Below are positions 1-7,226 of a stretch of 39,161 nt of DNA, piece by piece; the stretch's first letter is position 1, and each line of letters starts with the position of its first letter. The stretch is from assembly GCA_030427825.1 (NCBI GenBank), contig JAUICO010000040.1, forward strand, positions 1 to 39,161, written 5' to 3'. Source of the DNA: a bacterium. GTDB taxonomy: Bacteria > Myxococcota_A > Bradymonadia > REDH01. The notes beneath the pieces are model-generated. The model did not search any database. It was given only the letters and a program-made list of their open reading frames with translations, and was not told the DNA's origin. The translations under genes and the position numbers were made by a program.

Positions 1-523
1 TGCCGCGTCGATCCAGGAGGGTGACCAGCAGCTTGAACTCGAGCGCGGTCAGCGTGACCTCTTCTCCATTGACGGTCACGCGGTGCCGACCCTGATCGAT
101 GACGATCTCGCGAAAACGAATGACCTCACCGCTGTCCCGCGCCCTGGCCCGGCGGGACCGCTTGAGAACGGCGCGGACCCGCAGGACGAGCTCCCGGGGA
201 CTGAAGGGTTTGGATACATAGTCGTCCGCACCAAGCTCAAAGCCCACCACCCGGTCGACCTCGTCCGTTCGCGCGGTGACCATGATCACGGGAACGTCGG
301 CGGTTGCGGCATCCGACTTCAACGAGCGACACACGTCGATGCCGCTGATATCCGGCAGGTTGAGATCGAGGAGGACAATCGCGGGCACTTCGTGGCGCGA
401 GAGGTCGAGCCCGCGGCGGCCGGTACCTGCGACCTGCGTGCGAAACCCGGCCGCCTGCAGATTGACCTCGATGAGGTTCTGGATGGCAACTTCGTCTTCG
501 ATGATCAGTATGAGCTCTGACAT
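1..523 (-). CDS. OmpR/PhoB-family response regulator (3' end outside window)
   Basis: Reading leftwards from an ATG at 523, the frame stays open to the window edge (174 codons), so the C-terminus is missing. Residues 1-120 are a receiver domain: acidic pair E9/D10, phosphoacceptor D53 in LLDLNLPD, T83 and K105 in SKPF. From about residue 130 a winged-helix DNA-binding domain of the OmpR/PhoB type begins (VTLTALEFKLL). It should bind DNA after phosphorylation by a sensor kinase, but no kinase is visible on this side, so the partner probably lies beyond the left edge. The ribosome-binding site is weak. Family call is firm; PhoB itself cannot be separated from other paralogues on this fragment. 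Confidence 0.93.
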   Translation of the reverse strand, partial: MSELILIIEDEVAIQNLIEVNLQAAGFRTQVAGTGRRGLDLSRHEVPAIVLLDLNLPDISGIDVCRSLKSDAATADVPVIMVTARTDEVDRVVGFELGADDYVSKPFSPRELVLRVRAVLKRSRRARARDSGEVIRFREIVIDQGRHRVTVNGEEVTLTALEFKLLVTLLDRRG

Positions 524-555
524 GCTCGAAGTCCCGGTCTCCTGAGGTCCCTGAA

Positions 556-579
556 GCGCTGCACTTCGTTAGTGCGCGC
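556..579. repeat. Small inverted repeat upstream of the response regulator
   Basis: Arms GCGC-T-GCACT and AGTGC-GCGC flank a five-base loop (TCGTT): nine pairs with one bulged T. It lies 33-56 bases upstream of the response-regulator start and could be a leader hairpin or an operator. No T-run follows on either strand. The rest of 524-748 shows no gene and no convincing promoter. Confidence 0.3.
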
Positions 580-748
580 GCTCGGTCCGAACAACCTTGA
601 CCAAACGACCACACAACTCGAAGTTCCGCACGCCGCGCGCTATGTTTGGGCAGTTCGCTGTCGGGACGACCTGCGCGGCGGTCGCTGACGCCGACCGGAG
701 GCGTCGAATGCGAGATTCACAAAAGGTCACGGCATCTTGAAGCTACGT

Positions 749-1831
749 ATGCTCAACAGTCACTCCCGATCGAAGGCGCAGGATTCCCGGCGGCGCGGCG
801 CACGACCATACGATGCGCCGCGCACACCCGCCCTGTTCGCGCTCGCCGCGGCGGCATGCATCCTCTTCGGATGCAGCAGCGACGAGCCCGCCGGGGCCGC
901 AGCGCCACCGCATGAGCCCATCGCCGAGATCCCGGTGGAGCCCGAGGTCACGCCACCGGATACCCTCGATCCCCTGCCACCCGTCGAGCCGATACCGGAG
1001 ATCAGCCCTGAAGTGCAGCGGCCGCTGATTCCGGCAATCGCCCCCCCGACTTCGCAGGCAAATCTCGGTCCACACATCCTCCCGCACTACGTCGCGGGCA
1101 CCACCTGGCGGCGTCATATCGAGCGCAGCACCCGGACGGTGCTCAACATCGAGCGCGGGCACAGAACCGCCCGCACCGAGACGGAAACGAACACTTCGAT
1201 CGAGCTCGACTTCACGATCCGTGACGGTACAAAGTGGAGCGTGAATACGATCGACTTTGCCTTCCGCGAAGTCTCACATCAGGTCAACGGCGTGCGCGCC
1301 GACGCCGCAGCGACCGCCGCCGCCGGCCTCCCGGCACGAGGCGAGCACTGGCGATGCACCGGCGCTGAAGGCGGGTTGAGCTGCGTGGACGCGAACGGTG
1401 CGGACCGCGCACTGCCTCCCTGGATCGCCGTCAGCTACATCGACTGGATGCCCTACGGTCCGGCGAACCCCGGCATCTCGTGGAGCCGACGTCGCTCGGA
1501 GGCCCCCGAGTTTGACCTGCCGAACGCAGAATCTGTCCTGGGCACCTTCTCGGTGCGTTCCCACGAGCCGCGAGGCAGCCGACGGCTCGTCCACGTAGAC
1601 TTCGATCTGACCGCCTCGACCTTCTGGCAGATGCTGGGTGACGATCGAAGGGTTGAAGCCGTCGGCAACGGCAACCTGACCTTCGACGAGCGCGACCAGA
1701 TCATCTCAGCGCTGTCCTACCGCTGGGAAGCCGACGGCGTCTCCCACGGAGGAACCGGTGCCAACGAGCACCACATTCAGCGGCGTCACGACACCTCGGT
1801 GAATATCCGCACCGGGCGCGCGCCAAGGTAA
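749..1831 (+). CDS. Putative lipoprotein of unknown function
   Basis: A signal sequence with an Arg-rich N-region (RRRGARPYDAPR) and a hydrophobic core ends in the lipobox LFGC, followed by SSDEP, so an acylated membrane-anchored protein is likely. A proline/glutamate-rich linker (roughly residues 45-100) leads to a globular part of about 260 residues that I do not recognise. It contains one Cys pair (WRCTGAEGGLSCVD) and beta-rich stretches. ATG 749 is chosen over an in-frame TTG at 737; neither has a strong Shine-Dalgarno. The gene stands alone, convergent with the anti-sigma gene. Being a real secreted lipoprotein is well supported; its function is not. Confidence 0.85.
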   Translation: MLNSHSRSKAQDSRRRGARPYDAPRTPALFALAAAACILFGCSSDEPAGAAAPPHEPIAEIPVEPEVTPPDTLDPLPPVEPIPEISPEVQRPLIPAIAPPTSQANLGPHILPHYVAGTTWRRHIERSTRTVLNIERGHRTARTETETNTSIELDFTIRDGTKWSVNTIDFAFREVSHQVNGVRADAAATAAAGLPARGEHWRCTGAEGGLSCVDANGADRALPPWIAVSYIDWMPYGPANPGISWSRRRSEAPEFDLPNAESVLGTFSVRSHEPRGSRRLVHVDFDLTASTFWQMLGDDRRVEAVGNGNLTFDERDQIISALSYRWEADGVSHGGTGANEHHIQRRHDTSVNIRTGRAPR

Positions 1832-1850
1832 GGCAGCCGCGTCGCGTTCT

Positions 1851-1864
1851 GCGCCGGCCGGCGC
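1851..1864. terminator. Possible bidirectional terminator hairpin
   Basis: A perfect 14-base palindrome, GCGCCGGCCGGCGC, sits in the 78-base gap between two convergent genes (ends at 1831 and 1910). It can form a GC-only hairpin. There is no T-tract, so it is not a canonical intrinsic terminator. Confidence 0.35.
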
Positions 1865-1909
1865 GTGTCCTGCGGCGGGTGGCGAGTACGAAAGTCAGTC
1901 AGGGCGCGC

Positions 1910-2761
1910 TCAGAAAGCGCCTGCTGCAATCTCCTCCACCTGCTCGGCGTCCATCTCAGCGGTGTAGGTGTAGGTCAGCCCTTCGCGCTGCTCTACGGCG
2001 ACATTAAAGCCGTCAGAGTTATCGACGAAGATCTCGCCGTCGTCGAGCGGCAGCGGAAACTCGTCAGCGTCGAAGACCATTACGCTGAAGCGACCATTCG
2101 GAGACAGGTATTGCAGTTGAATCGCATCGCTTGAGCCGACGTGCGCAAGGCGCCCACCGAGCAGCTGCGTGCCGGAGTCCACTCGCGGGAGCTCTACGCG
2201 AAACTCTACCTTGTCGCGGAACCAGTGCTGCACGCGCCAGGCGTGCGGACCGGTCACGTCTGGCGGTACGTCACGGCGGTACCAGCCGACGGACTCATCG
2301 ATGACGGGGCTGTTCATGCTGGCTACGCCGGCGACCTGGCCGTCTTCGACAGCAGCCGGTGCAGGCTGTCCCGCCTTCTTCGCACCGTCCATCGCAAACC
2401 AGGCGACACCGCATGCGACAACGCCGGCGGCAGCGAGCGCGAACCAGGTTCGCGAAGCCCGGCGGCTTCCCGAGACAGGCGCCGTCACCGCGGTGTCCGA
2501 CTGTGCAATCTCTGTCGCGCCGATCGACGCCTCGATGCGCTGCATAAAACCTACCGGCACCTCAAACTGCTCGGACAGCCCGTGCAGGCGCCCCTTCAGA
2601 TCATGGCGGCCTGCGATCAGTTCGGCGCATGCGGGGCAGGCCTCAATGTGCGACTCGATCTCGCGACACTCCGCCTCGGAGAGCTCTCCGTCCACGTAGA
2701 GGTCGGCCGACGCGTGCAGGTCCTGGCAACAGATGCCTATGGCGCGAGAAGCGTCATTCAC
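1910..2761 (-). CDS. Anti-sigma factor with zinc-finger (zf-HC2 / ZAS) domain
   Basis: The N-terminal ZAS-type motif reads C32-x5-H38-x3-C42-x2-C45 (HIEACPAC), the zinc-binding signature of anti-sigma factors that clamp ECF sigma factors. One transmembrane helix follows at about residues 105-124 (WFALAAAGVVACGVAWF). The remaining ~155 residues should be extracytoplasmic and are unrecognised, probably the sensory part. The start is a GTG three bases after the stop of the sigma gene, so the two are translationally coupled. Expected role: hold the adjacent sigma factor at the membrane until a signal releases it. The signal cannot be read from the sequence. Confidence 0.92.
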   Translation of the reverse strand: MNDASRAIGICCQDLHASADLYVDGELSEAECREIESHIEACPACAELIAGRHDLKGRLHGLSEQFEVPVGFMQRIEASIGATEIAQSDTAVTAPVSGSRRASRTWFALAAAGVVACGVAWFAMDGAKKAGQPAPAAVEDGQVAGVASMNSPVIDESVGWYRRDVPPDVTGPHAWRVQHWFRDKVEFRVELPRVDSGTQLLGGRLAHVGSSDAIQLQYLSPNGRFSVMVFDADEFPLPLDDGEIFVDNSDGFNVAVEQREGLTYTYTAEMDAEQVEEIAAGAF

Positions 2762-2764
2762 TCG

Positions 2765-3445
2765 TCAGCCCCTCTTGCTGCGAAAGGTCTTCAGCTCGAC
2801 GGTCTTCTCCCGGTCGCGCGTAATCTGCTCACGGTACTCATCGGCGATCGCGTTCACCACGCCTTCTGTCACCGCGTACTCAGCGAGCTGCGCGCGCAGG
2901 AGGCGGCGTCCACGATACAGTCGGCTCATCACAGTTCCGATGGGGCAGTCCAGAATGTCGGCTGCTTCCTTGTAGGAGAAATCGTGCACGTCGACGAGAA
3001 GTACCGACATGCGAAAGTCGACCGGAACCTGCTGGAGCGCGGCACCGACTTCGTCGCCGAAGAGGCGCTCGACGGCGGCTTCATGGCCTTCGTCTCGCGG
3101 CTCAAGCTCTGAATCTTTGCGCGCTTCGACGCGCTCCTCCAGCGGTCGCTGGTCCCGATCGTCTACCAGGAACACCCGCTCACGCTGCTTCTTACGGTAT
3201 CGGTTGATGAAAGTATTGGTGAGGATCTTGAAGAGCCAGGCCTTGCAGTTCGTGCCGGGCTTGTACTTTTCGAAGTGGACGAAGGCCTTCATCAGCGTGT
3301 CCTGCACCAGGTCTTCGGCGTCACGCTGCGACCGGGTGTAGCGCATTGCTGCGCCGAAAAGCGCGTCCACGTGGGGCATCGCCTCTGCGTGGAAGATGCG
3401 CTCAAGGTCGGCACGGGACAGTACAGGTGTCGTAGGCTGGGTCAT
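2765..3445 (-). CDS. ECF-family RNA polymerase sigma factor
   Basis: 226 residues from the chosen ATG. Sigma-2 spans about 25-88 (RDAEDLVQDTLMKAF...KAWLFKILTNTFINRYR) and sigma-4 about 135-185 (FRMSVLLVDVHDFSYKEAADIL...GTVMSRLYRGRRLLR), with no sigma-3, as in ECF factors. The frame can be opened further to a GTG at 3499, but that codon has no ribosome-binding site and directly abuts a candidate ECF -10 element. ATG 3445 is preceded by AGAGG at good spacing. The adjacent downstream gene is its anti-sigma factor. A C-terminal extension after residue 190 is rich in charged residues. Confidence 0.95.
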   Translation of the reverse strand: MTQPTTPVLSRADLERIFHAEAMPHVDALFGAAMRYTRSQRDAEDLVQDTLMKAFVHFEKYKPGTNCKAWLFKILTNTFINRYRKKQRERVFLVDDRDQRPLEERVEARKDSELEPRDEGHEAAVERLFGDEVGAALQQVPVDFRMSVLLVDVHDFSYKEAADILDCPIGTVMSRLYRGRRLLRAQLAEYAVTEGVVNAIADEYREQITRDREKTVELKTFRSKRG

Positions 3446-3497
3446 ATCATCGGCCTCTGGCTGCTCACTTTTCGCAGTCGAATCGGGATCATAAACC

Positions 3498-3525
3498 ACA
3501 GACGTGGGATCTTCATTCCATGTTC
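3498..3525 (-). promoter_or_regulatory. Candidate ECF-type (autoregulatory) promoter of the sigma/anti-sigma operon
   Basis: On the minus strand GAACAT (3525-3520) is followed, 18 bases after GAAC, by GTCTGT (3503-3498). This matches the general layout of RpoE-like ECF promoters (GGAAC... then GTCT/TCTGA about 17-18 bases after GAAC). Transcription would start near 3491, giving a leader of about 46 bases to ATG 3445. Pattern match only. Confidence 0.4.
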
Positions 3526-3539
3526 AGAACAAAATGTTC
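3521..3539. repeat. Two overlapping inverted repeats in a divergent promoter region
   Basis: TGTTC-A-GAACA (3521-3531) and GAAC-AAAAT-GTTC (3527-3539) share the GAACA arm, producing three half-sites GTTC/GAAC/GTTC in 19 bases. The location between the sigma operon (-) and a lipoprotein gene (+) suits an operator. The N5 spacing differs from the GAAC-N4-GTTC LexA box. Confidence 0.4.
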
Positions 3540-3622
3540 GGCAGAGCTGAAGTCGCCTGTCGGCTTGAAGGTTAGTACGCAGCGGAGTACGTTCCGGTCT
3601 TCGTTTTGACAGGTGGAGGGTC

Positions 3623-4072
3623 ATGCATCGACGAGCCGCGCAATTCGGGCTTCTCGCGATCGCTCTGGCGACGGTGTTCAGCTGTAGCAAGTCCGAGGTT
3701 GTCGTCAATCGAGGCCCTGCGACCCCGCTCGCACAGCGCGGAGGCGCAAGCGCCTTTGACGGCATCCCCGATCGAACGGGCATCGCAGCGCATGAATTCG
3801 GCGCCTGCGAGACCGACGCAGACTGCGCGCCGCGAGGCTGTGAAGGCAGCGTGTGCTCGCCCGAAGAACACCCCGCCGTCTGCAATGTCTCGCAGCTCGC
3901 CATGTGCCTGAGCACGATCTCCCCGCGCGAGTGTGGCTGCAACGAGGGCTTCTGCCGCTGGGCGCGCACGCCGCCGGTCATGCAATGCGCCATCATCGCG
4001 CAGGACCAGGCCGGAAACCGCGCCTACGTCGGCAGCGAACCCGGACGCTATCCGCAACGGCCACAGCACTGA
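3623..4072 (+). CDS. Small cysteine-rich lipoprotein
   Basis: 149 residues. A signal sequence ends in a lipobox (TVFSC, C21). The mature part has ten further cysteines spaced like the Cys-cluster modules common in Myxococcota-type secreted proteins (ACETDADCAPRGCEGSVC...PRECGCNEGFC). They probably form disulfides in the periplasm or on the cell surface. GGTGGAGGGTC just before the ATG is a good ribosome-binding site. The C-terminal tail (PGRYPQRPQH) is abrupt, and the following 270 bases stay open in another frame with high GC at third positions, so a frameshifted longer tail is possible. Function unknown. Confidence 0.8.
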   Translation: MHRRAAQFGLLAIALATVFSCSKSEVVVNRGPATPLAQRGGASAFDGIPDRTGIAAHEFGACETDADCAPRGCEGSVCSPEEHPAVCNVSQLAMCLSTISPRECGCNEGFCRWARTPPVMQCAIIAQDQAGNRAYVGSEPGRYPQRPQH

Positions 4073-4342
4073 GTCGGGCGACGGCGCCGGCAGGCCGGCA
4101 CCGCCATGCGCACGCCGCTCACAGTCGAGCGAGATAGAGACGCCCGCGCAGTGGTCGCGACCCGCAGCACGCAGGAACCCTGCACCGCGGCCTGCACGAC
4201 ACGATGGGGCGGACCCGCAATGCGGCGACGGCACGCAACCCGGCAACGGCACGCAACCCGGCAACGGCACGCAACCCGGCGGCGGCGCGCAACATCGCAG
4301 ACAGCCGGCAACCGAAACGGGTTTGGGTGCATACAATAGGGT
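4073..4342. other. Intergenic stretch with a minisatellite; possible remnant coding frame
   Basis: No gene is called here. The frame one base on from the lipoprotein frame stays open across the whole stretch and reads as a Pro/Arg/Gly-rich sequence that includes the 18-base repeat as a G-T-Q-P-G-N hexapeptide. This could be a frameshifted tail of the preceding lipoprotein or chance openness in GC-rich DNA. Confidence 0.4.
4230..4293. repeat. 18-base tandem repeat (about 3.5 copies)
   Basis: Unit GGCACGCAACCCGGCAAC at 4230-4247 and 4248-4265, a copy with two end changes at 4266-4283, and a partial copy at 4284-4293. The unit length is a multiple of three, compatible with a coding origin. Confidence 0.9.
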
Positions 4343-5257
4343 ATGCCGTGCCCACCGGCACGACTCCGGAGCCTCTCACTGGACCATTACCTTCACATCT
4401 TCAGCGACGCTTTCATCGGCTACGCCCGATGGCTGGCACATGAAACCACGCACCCTCACCTGCACAACTACGTGTACTGGCTGCTGGGGGTGTCCCTCGT
4501 TGTGTTCGGCCTCGAGCTCGTGCGACCATGGCGGGAAGACCAGGGGCGGTTTCGACGCGATTTCTGGCTCGACGCCTTCTACCTCGTCTTCAACTTCTTT
4601 CTCTTCTCTCTCATCGGCTACGCCGCCCTCTCTGAGACGGTCGCCGCCGCTTTCAACGACCTCCTGGCCGCGATCGGCATCGACAACCTGGTCGCGGTTG
4701 AGATCGCCTCCTGGCCGGTCGCCGCACAGCTCGCAGCGATGTTTGTGCTGCGGGATTTCATCCACTGGAATGTCCACCGCCTGCTGCACCGAGTTCCTCG
4801 GCTGTGGGAGTTCCACAAAGTGCACCACAGCGTCCGTGAGATGGGCTTCGCCGCACACCTCCGTTACCATTGGGCCGAGACGATTGTGTACCGTACCCTG
4901 GAGTACATCCCGCTGGCGATGCTGGGCTTCGGGCTCGACGATTTCTTCATTGTACATATCGTCGCGTTGACAATCGGACATCTCAATCATGCGAACTTCG
5001 CCCTGCCCATCGGACCGCTGCGCTACCTGTTCAACAGCCCGCAGATGCATATCTGGCATCACGCTCGTGAGCTTCCACGCCCACACGGCGTGAACTTTGG
5101 AATCAGTCTCAGCCTATGGGACTGGCTCTTCGGCACCGCGTACTGGCCCTCGGACGGGCGGGACATCGAGCTGGGATTCGATGACATCGAAGAGTTCCCG
5201 GACACGCTTCCGGGGCAGCTCACCTGGGGACTCCGGCCGAGGCGCAGACACCCATGA
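4343..5257 (+). CDS. Sterol desaturase / fatty acid hydroxylase superfamily membrane protein
   Basis: 304 residues with several hydrophobic segments (about 44-60, 76-97, 122-136, 185-212). The eight-histidine di-iron signature is visible: H141/H145/H149 (HWNVHRLLH), H158/H161/H162 (FHKVHH), H213/H216 (GHLNH) and H236/H239/H240 (HIWHH). Members use a membrane di-iron centre and O2 to hydroxylate or desaturate lipid substrates; the substrate here is not predictable. The stop overlaps the start of the next gene (ATGA), so the two are one transcription unit. The ATG has only a weak ribosome-binding site (ATAGGGT). Upstream extension is blocked by an in-frame stop. Confidence 0.93.
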   Translation: MPCPPARLRSLSLDHYLHIFSDAFIGYARWLAHETTHPHLHNYVYWLLGVSLVVFGLELVRPWREDQGRFRRDFWLDAFYLVFNFFLFSLIGYAALSETVAAAFNDLLAAIGIDNLVAVEIASWPVAAQLAAMFVLRDFIHWNVHRLLHRVPRLWEFHKVHHSVREMGFAAHLRYHWAETIVYRTLEYIPLAMLGFGLDDFFIVHIVALTIGHLNHANFALPIGPLRYLFNSPQMHIWHHARELPRPHGVNFGISLSLWDWLFGTAYWPSDGRDIELGFDDIEEFPDTLPGQLTWGLRPRRRHP

Positions 5258-6237
5258 CGACGACGGGCGAGCACATCACGAGGGGGCGAAGTCTCGCCGG
5301 GGTCGGAGGCCTGCGTCCGGCGCATCTGGTCTGGTCTCTTGCCCTGCTCGCGGGGGCGATCTGCGCATCGACGCGGATCGCGGCAGCGTGCGATGAAGTC
5401 ACCGACTCAGCAGCGGTCGCAGAAGACGCGGAAGCAGCAGTCTTCGTAAGCCCGGCCGAAGCCTTCGCTGCGGTGGCTGAAGGCGCCACCCTCGTCGATG
5501 TGCGTCGCCGCGGCGCCTGGCGTCGCGCCCACGCTCCCGGCGCGGTGCAGGCCGACTGGGATGACTTCTCAGACCCGGACGAACGAGGCCGGCTGCACCC
5601 GGACGACGACTTCCTCGAAGCGCAGCTCGAAGCGATCGGGGTCGATGACGGCCGCCCGGTCTATATGATCGGCGACTGGCAACAGGGCTGGGGCGAAGAA
5701 GGCCGCGTCTTCTGGATGCTCGAGTACCTGGGGCACAACAACGCACACATCGTGCTGGGCGGGTACGACGCGTGGCGCGACGCAGGCCTGCCGACCACGC
5801 GCGACCGCGCGGAGGTGCCTGCAGGCCACTTCACGGTGCGTCGAAATCCCGCCCTGGTCGTACGCTTCGACCAGATCGATGCCGAGAACATGCACCTCGT
5901 CGACACGCGGGATCGAGCAGAATTCGACGGCGCTACGCCCTACGGTTCATCCCGGGGCGGCCACATCGACGGCGCCACCTGGTTCCGTTGGACCGACGTG
6001 TTCACAAGCGACGGTGCCGTTCGCGACCTGTCGGAGCTCTCTGCGCTGACATCACACGACGGCGATCTGATAGTGCCCTACTGTACCGGCGGCGTCCGCA
6101 GCGGCTTCGTGTACGCCGTCCTTCGGCATCACGGTGTCACCGGCGTCGCAAACTACGCCGGCTCCTGGTGGGAGTACGCACGCAACATCGACGAGCAGGA
6201 CTCGCAGCCGGCTCACAGGCCTCGGACGCCGGAGTAG
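5254..6237 (+). CDS. Exported tandem-rhodanese sulfurtransferase
   Basis: 327 residues: an N-terminal export signal (hydrophobic core about 25-37, IAAAC near 42-46), then two rhodanese domains, about 64-185 and 205-315. The second has the catalytic Cys277 in CTGGVRSG. The first has Asp141 where the Cys would sit (MIGDWQQGW) and is presumably non-catalytic, the usual arrangement in two-domain thiosulfate/3-mercaptopyruvate sulfurtransferases. If exported, it transfers sulfane sulfur in the periplasm. It overlaps the di-iron hydroxylase gene by four bases and is probably co-translated with it, although no functional link between the two is established. Confidence 0.9.
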   Translation: MTTTGEHITRGRSLAGVGGLRPAHLVWSLALLAGAICASTRIAAACDEVTDSAAVAEDAEAAVFVSPAEAFAAVAEGATLVDVRRRGAWRRAHAPGAVQADWDDFSDPDERGRLHPDDDFLEAQLEAIGVDDGRPVYMIGDWQQGWGEEGRVFWMLEYLGHNNAHIVLGGYDAWRDAGLPTTRDRAEVPAGHFTVRRNPALVVRFDQIDAENMHLVDTRDRAEFDGATPYGSSRGGHIDGATWFRWTDVFTSDGAVRDLSELSALTSHDGDLIVPYCTGGVRSGFVYAVLRHHGVTGVANYAGSWWEYARNIDEQDSQPAHRPRTPE

Positions 6238-6251
6238 CAGCGCCGGAGCGC

Positions 6252-6275
6252 CGTCGCCCCCGGTCCCGGGCGACG
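6252..6275. terminator. Hairpin between convergent genes (likely bidirectional terminator)
   Basis: CGTCGCCC (6252-6259) and GGGCGACG (6268-6275) form a perfect eight-pair stem with an eight-base loop. It fills most of the 46-base gap between convergent genes ending at 6237 and 6284. No T-tract. Confidence 0.5.
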
Positions 6276-6283
6276 CAGGCGCG

Positions 6284-7018
6284 TCAGCGCTTCAGCTTCG
6301 ACTGTATCATCTGCATGCCGCCGAACTTCACCGCATCGATAAGGTCCTGCCGTACACCAACACGAATCTCGTCGAGCACGTCTTTTCGCAGCCGCACCTT
6401 GCTCACCGCATGTGCCTTCGCATCCAGCTTCAGGAAGGACTCGGCGCGGCTCTTCGCTGTGTCGATGAGATCTTCAGGCGCGACGAGTTCATCGATGATT
6501 CCTACGCTCAACGCCTGCTCAGGCGAGAACGCCTCCGAGAGTACCACCGCGCGCTCACGAGCAGCCGGAGTCATGCGAAGGCGCATCACCGCGATGGCGG
6601 TGCGCGGCATCGGCAGTCCGATCGCGACCTCGTTCGCCACGTAGGTAAAGGCGCCGGTTGCGCCGATTCGGTAGTCCCCCGAGAGCAGCATGAACAGGCC
6701 CATCGCATAGCAATGGCCCGGGGACGCGATCACAACAGGCGTCGGAAACTCCAGCAGTCGCGCCGTCAGAGAGTAGCCGGCGCGGAGCATTTTCACCGCC
6801 TGCACGCCGCCCTTCTTCATTACTTTCAGGTCGAAGCCGGCAGACAGGACGCCCTCACGCCCGGTAATGACCAGGGCAGCCCCTCGTGCCTCTACGATCT
6901 CAAGGGCCGCGTAGATCTCACCGAGCAACGCAGGCGAGAGCGCGTTTCGCTTCCCGTCGTCGAGGGTCAAGGTCGCGACGGAACCATCAAACTCCAGATT
7001 GACCATTGGAGTACTCAT
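6284..7018 (-). CDS. Crotonase / enoyl-CoA hydratase family protein
   Basis: 244 residues, the usual crotonase length. The oxyanion-hole segments are visible: SAGFDLK (about 59-65) and GHCYAMGLF (about 101-109). Glu130 (VANEVAIG) aligns with the second catalytic Glu of enoyl-CoA hydratase. The first catalytic Glu region reads MLLSGD and lacks an obvious Glu. The protein is therefore a CoA-thioester hydratase or isomerase of undetermined reaction rather than a certain beta-oxidation hydratase. ATG 7018 has AGGAG upstream. It is divergent from an Rrf2-type regulator 208 bases away, which may control it. Confidence 0.92.
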   Translation of the reverse strand: MSTPMVNLEFDGSVATLTLDDGKRNALSPALLGEIYAALEIVEARGAALVITGREGVLSAGFDLKVMKKGGVQAVKMLRAGYSLTARLLEFPTPVVIASPGHCYAMGLFMLLSGDYRIGATGAFTYVANEVAIGLPMPRTAIAVMRLRMTPAARERAVVLSEAFSPEQALSVGIIDELVAPEDLIDTAKSRAESFLKLDAKAHAVSKVRLRKDVLDEIRVGVRQDLIDAVKFGGMQMIQSKLKR

Positions 7019-7109
7019 TTTCTCGGCTCTCCTGAATTGGCTGTGCAGGGGCTCACCTTATTGCCTGCGGCGCCTCACTTGTCACTGAATTCACAGCCCC
7101 TGCACAAGG

Positions 7110-7179
7110 TTCATTGACCCTCTGAGCACTGTGCTCGCGTGACAACACGGGCCACCGCTCGATGCGCCCTTCATTGACC
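7110..7179. repeat. Pair of 10-base direct repeats in a divergent promoter region
   Basis: TTCATTGACC occurs at 7110-7119 and again at 7170-7179, 60 bases apart, between the crotonase (-) and Rrf2 (+) genes. The second copy contains the -35 of a candidate promoter. These may be regulator sites. Confidence 0.4.
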
Positions 7180-7202
7180 GGGTCTGCGAACGCCCTTACA
7201 AA
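7174..7202 (+). promoter_or_regulatory. Candidate sigma-70 promoter of the Rrf2-type regulator
   Basis: TTGACC (7174-7179), a 17-base spacer and TACAAA (7197-7202) match the consensus at five of six and four of six positions. The start codon is 25 bases further on, leaving a short leader that contains AGGGAG. Confidence 0.35.
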
Positions 7203-7226
7203 CGCGCTTCTACAGGGAGTACCTTC

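Noticed and set aside
2141..3112. 323-codon open frame on the plus strand
   Set aside because: Runs antisense across both the anti-sigma and sigma genes; no ribosome-binding site or recognisable motif.
3446..3499. Longer sigma-factor start at GTG 3499
   Set aside because: No ribosome-binding site, and the codon directly follows the candidate -10 element; ATG 3445 is better supported.
3933..4970. 345-codon open frame overlapping the di-iron hydroxylase
   Set aside because: From 4343 on it is out of frame with a gene carrying the full His signature. Only the 4073-4342 part deserves a second look and is listed as a finding.
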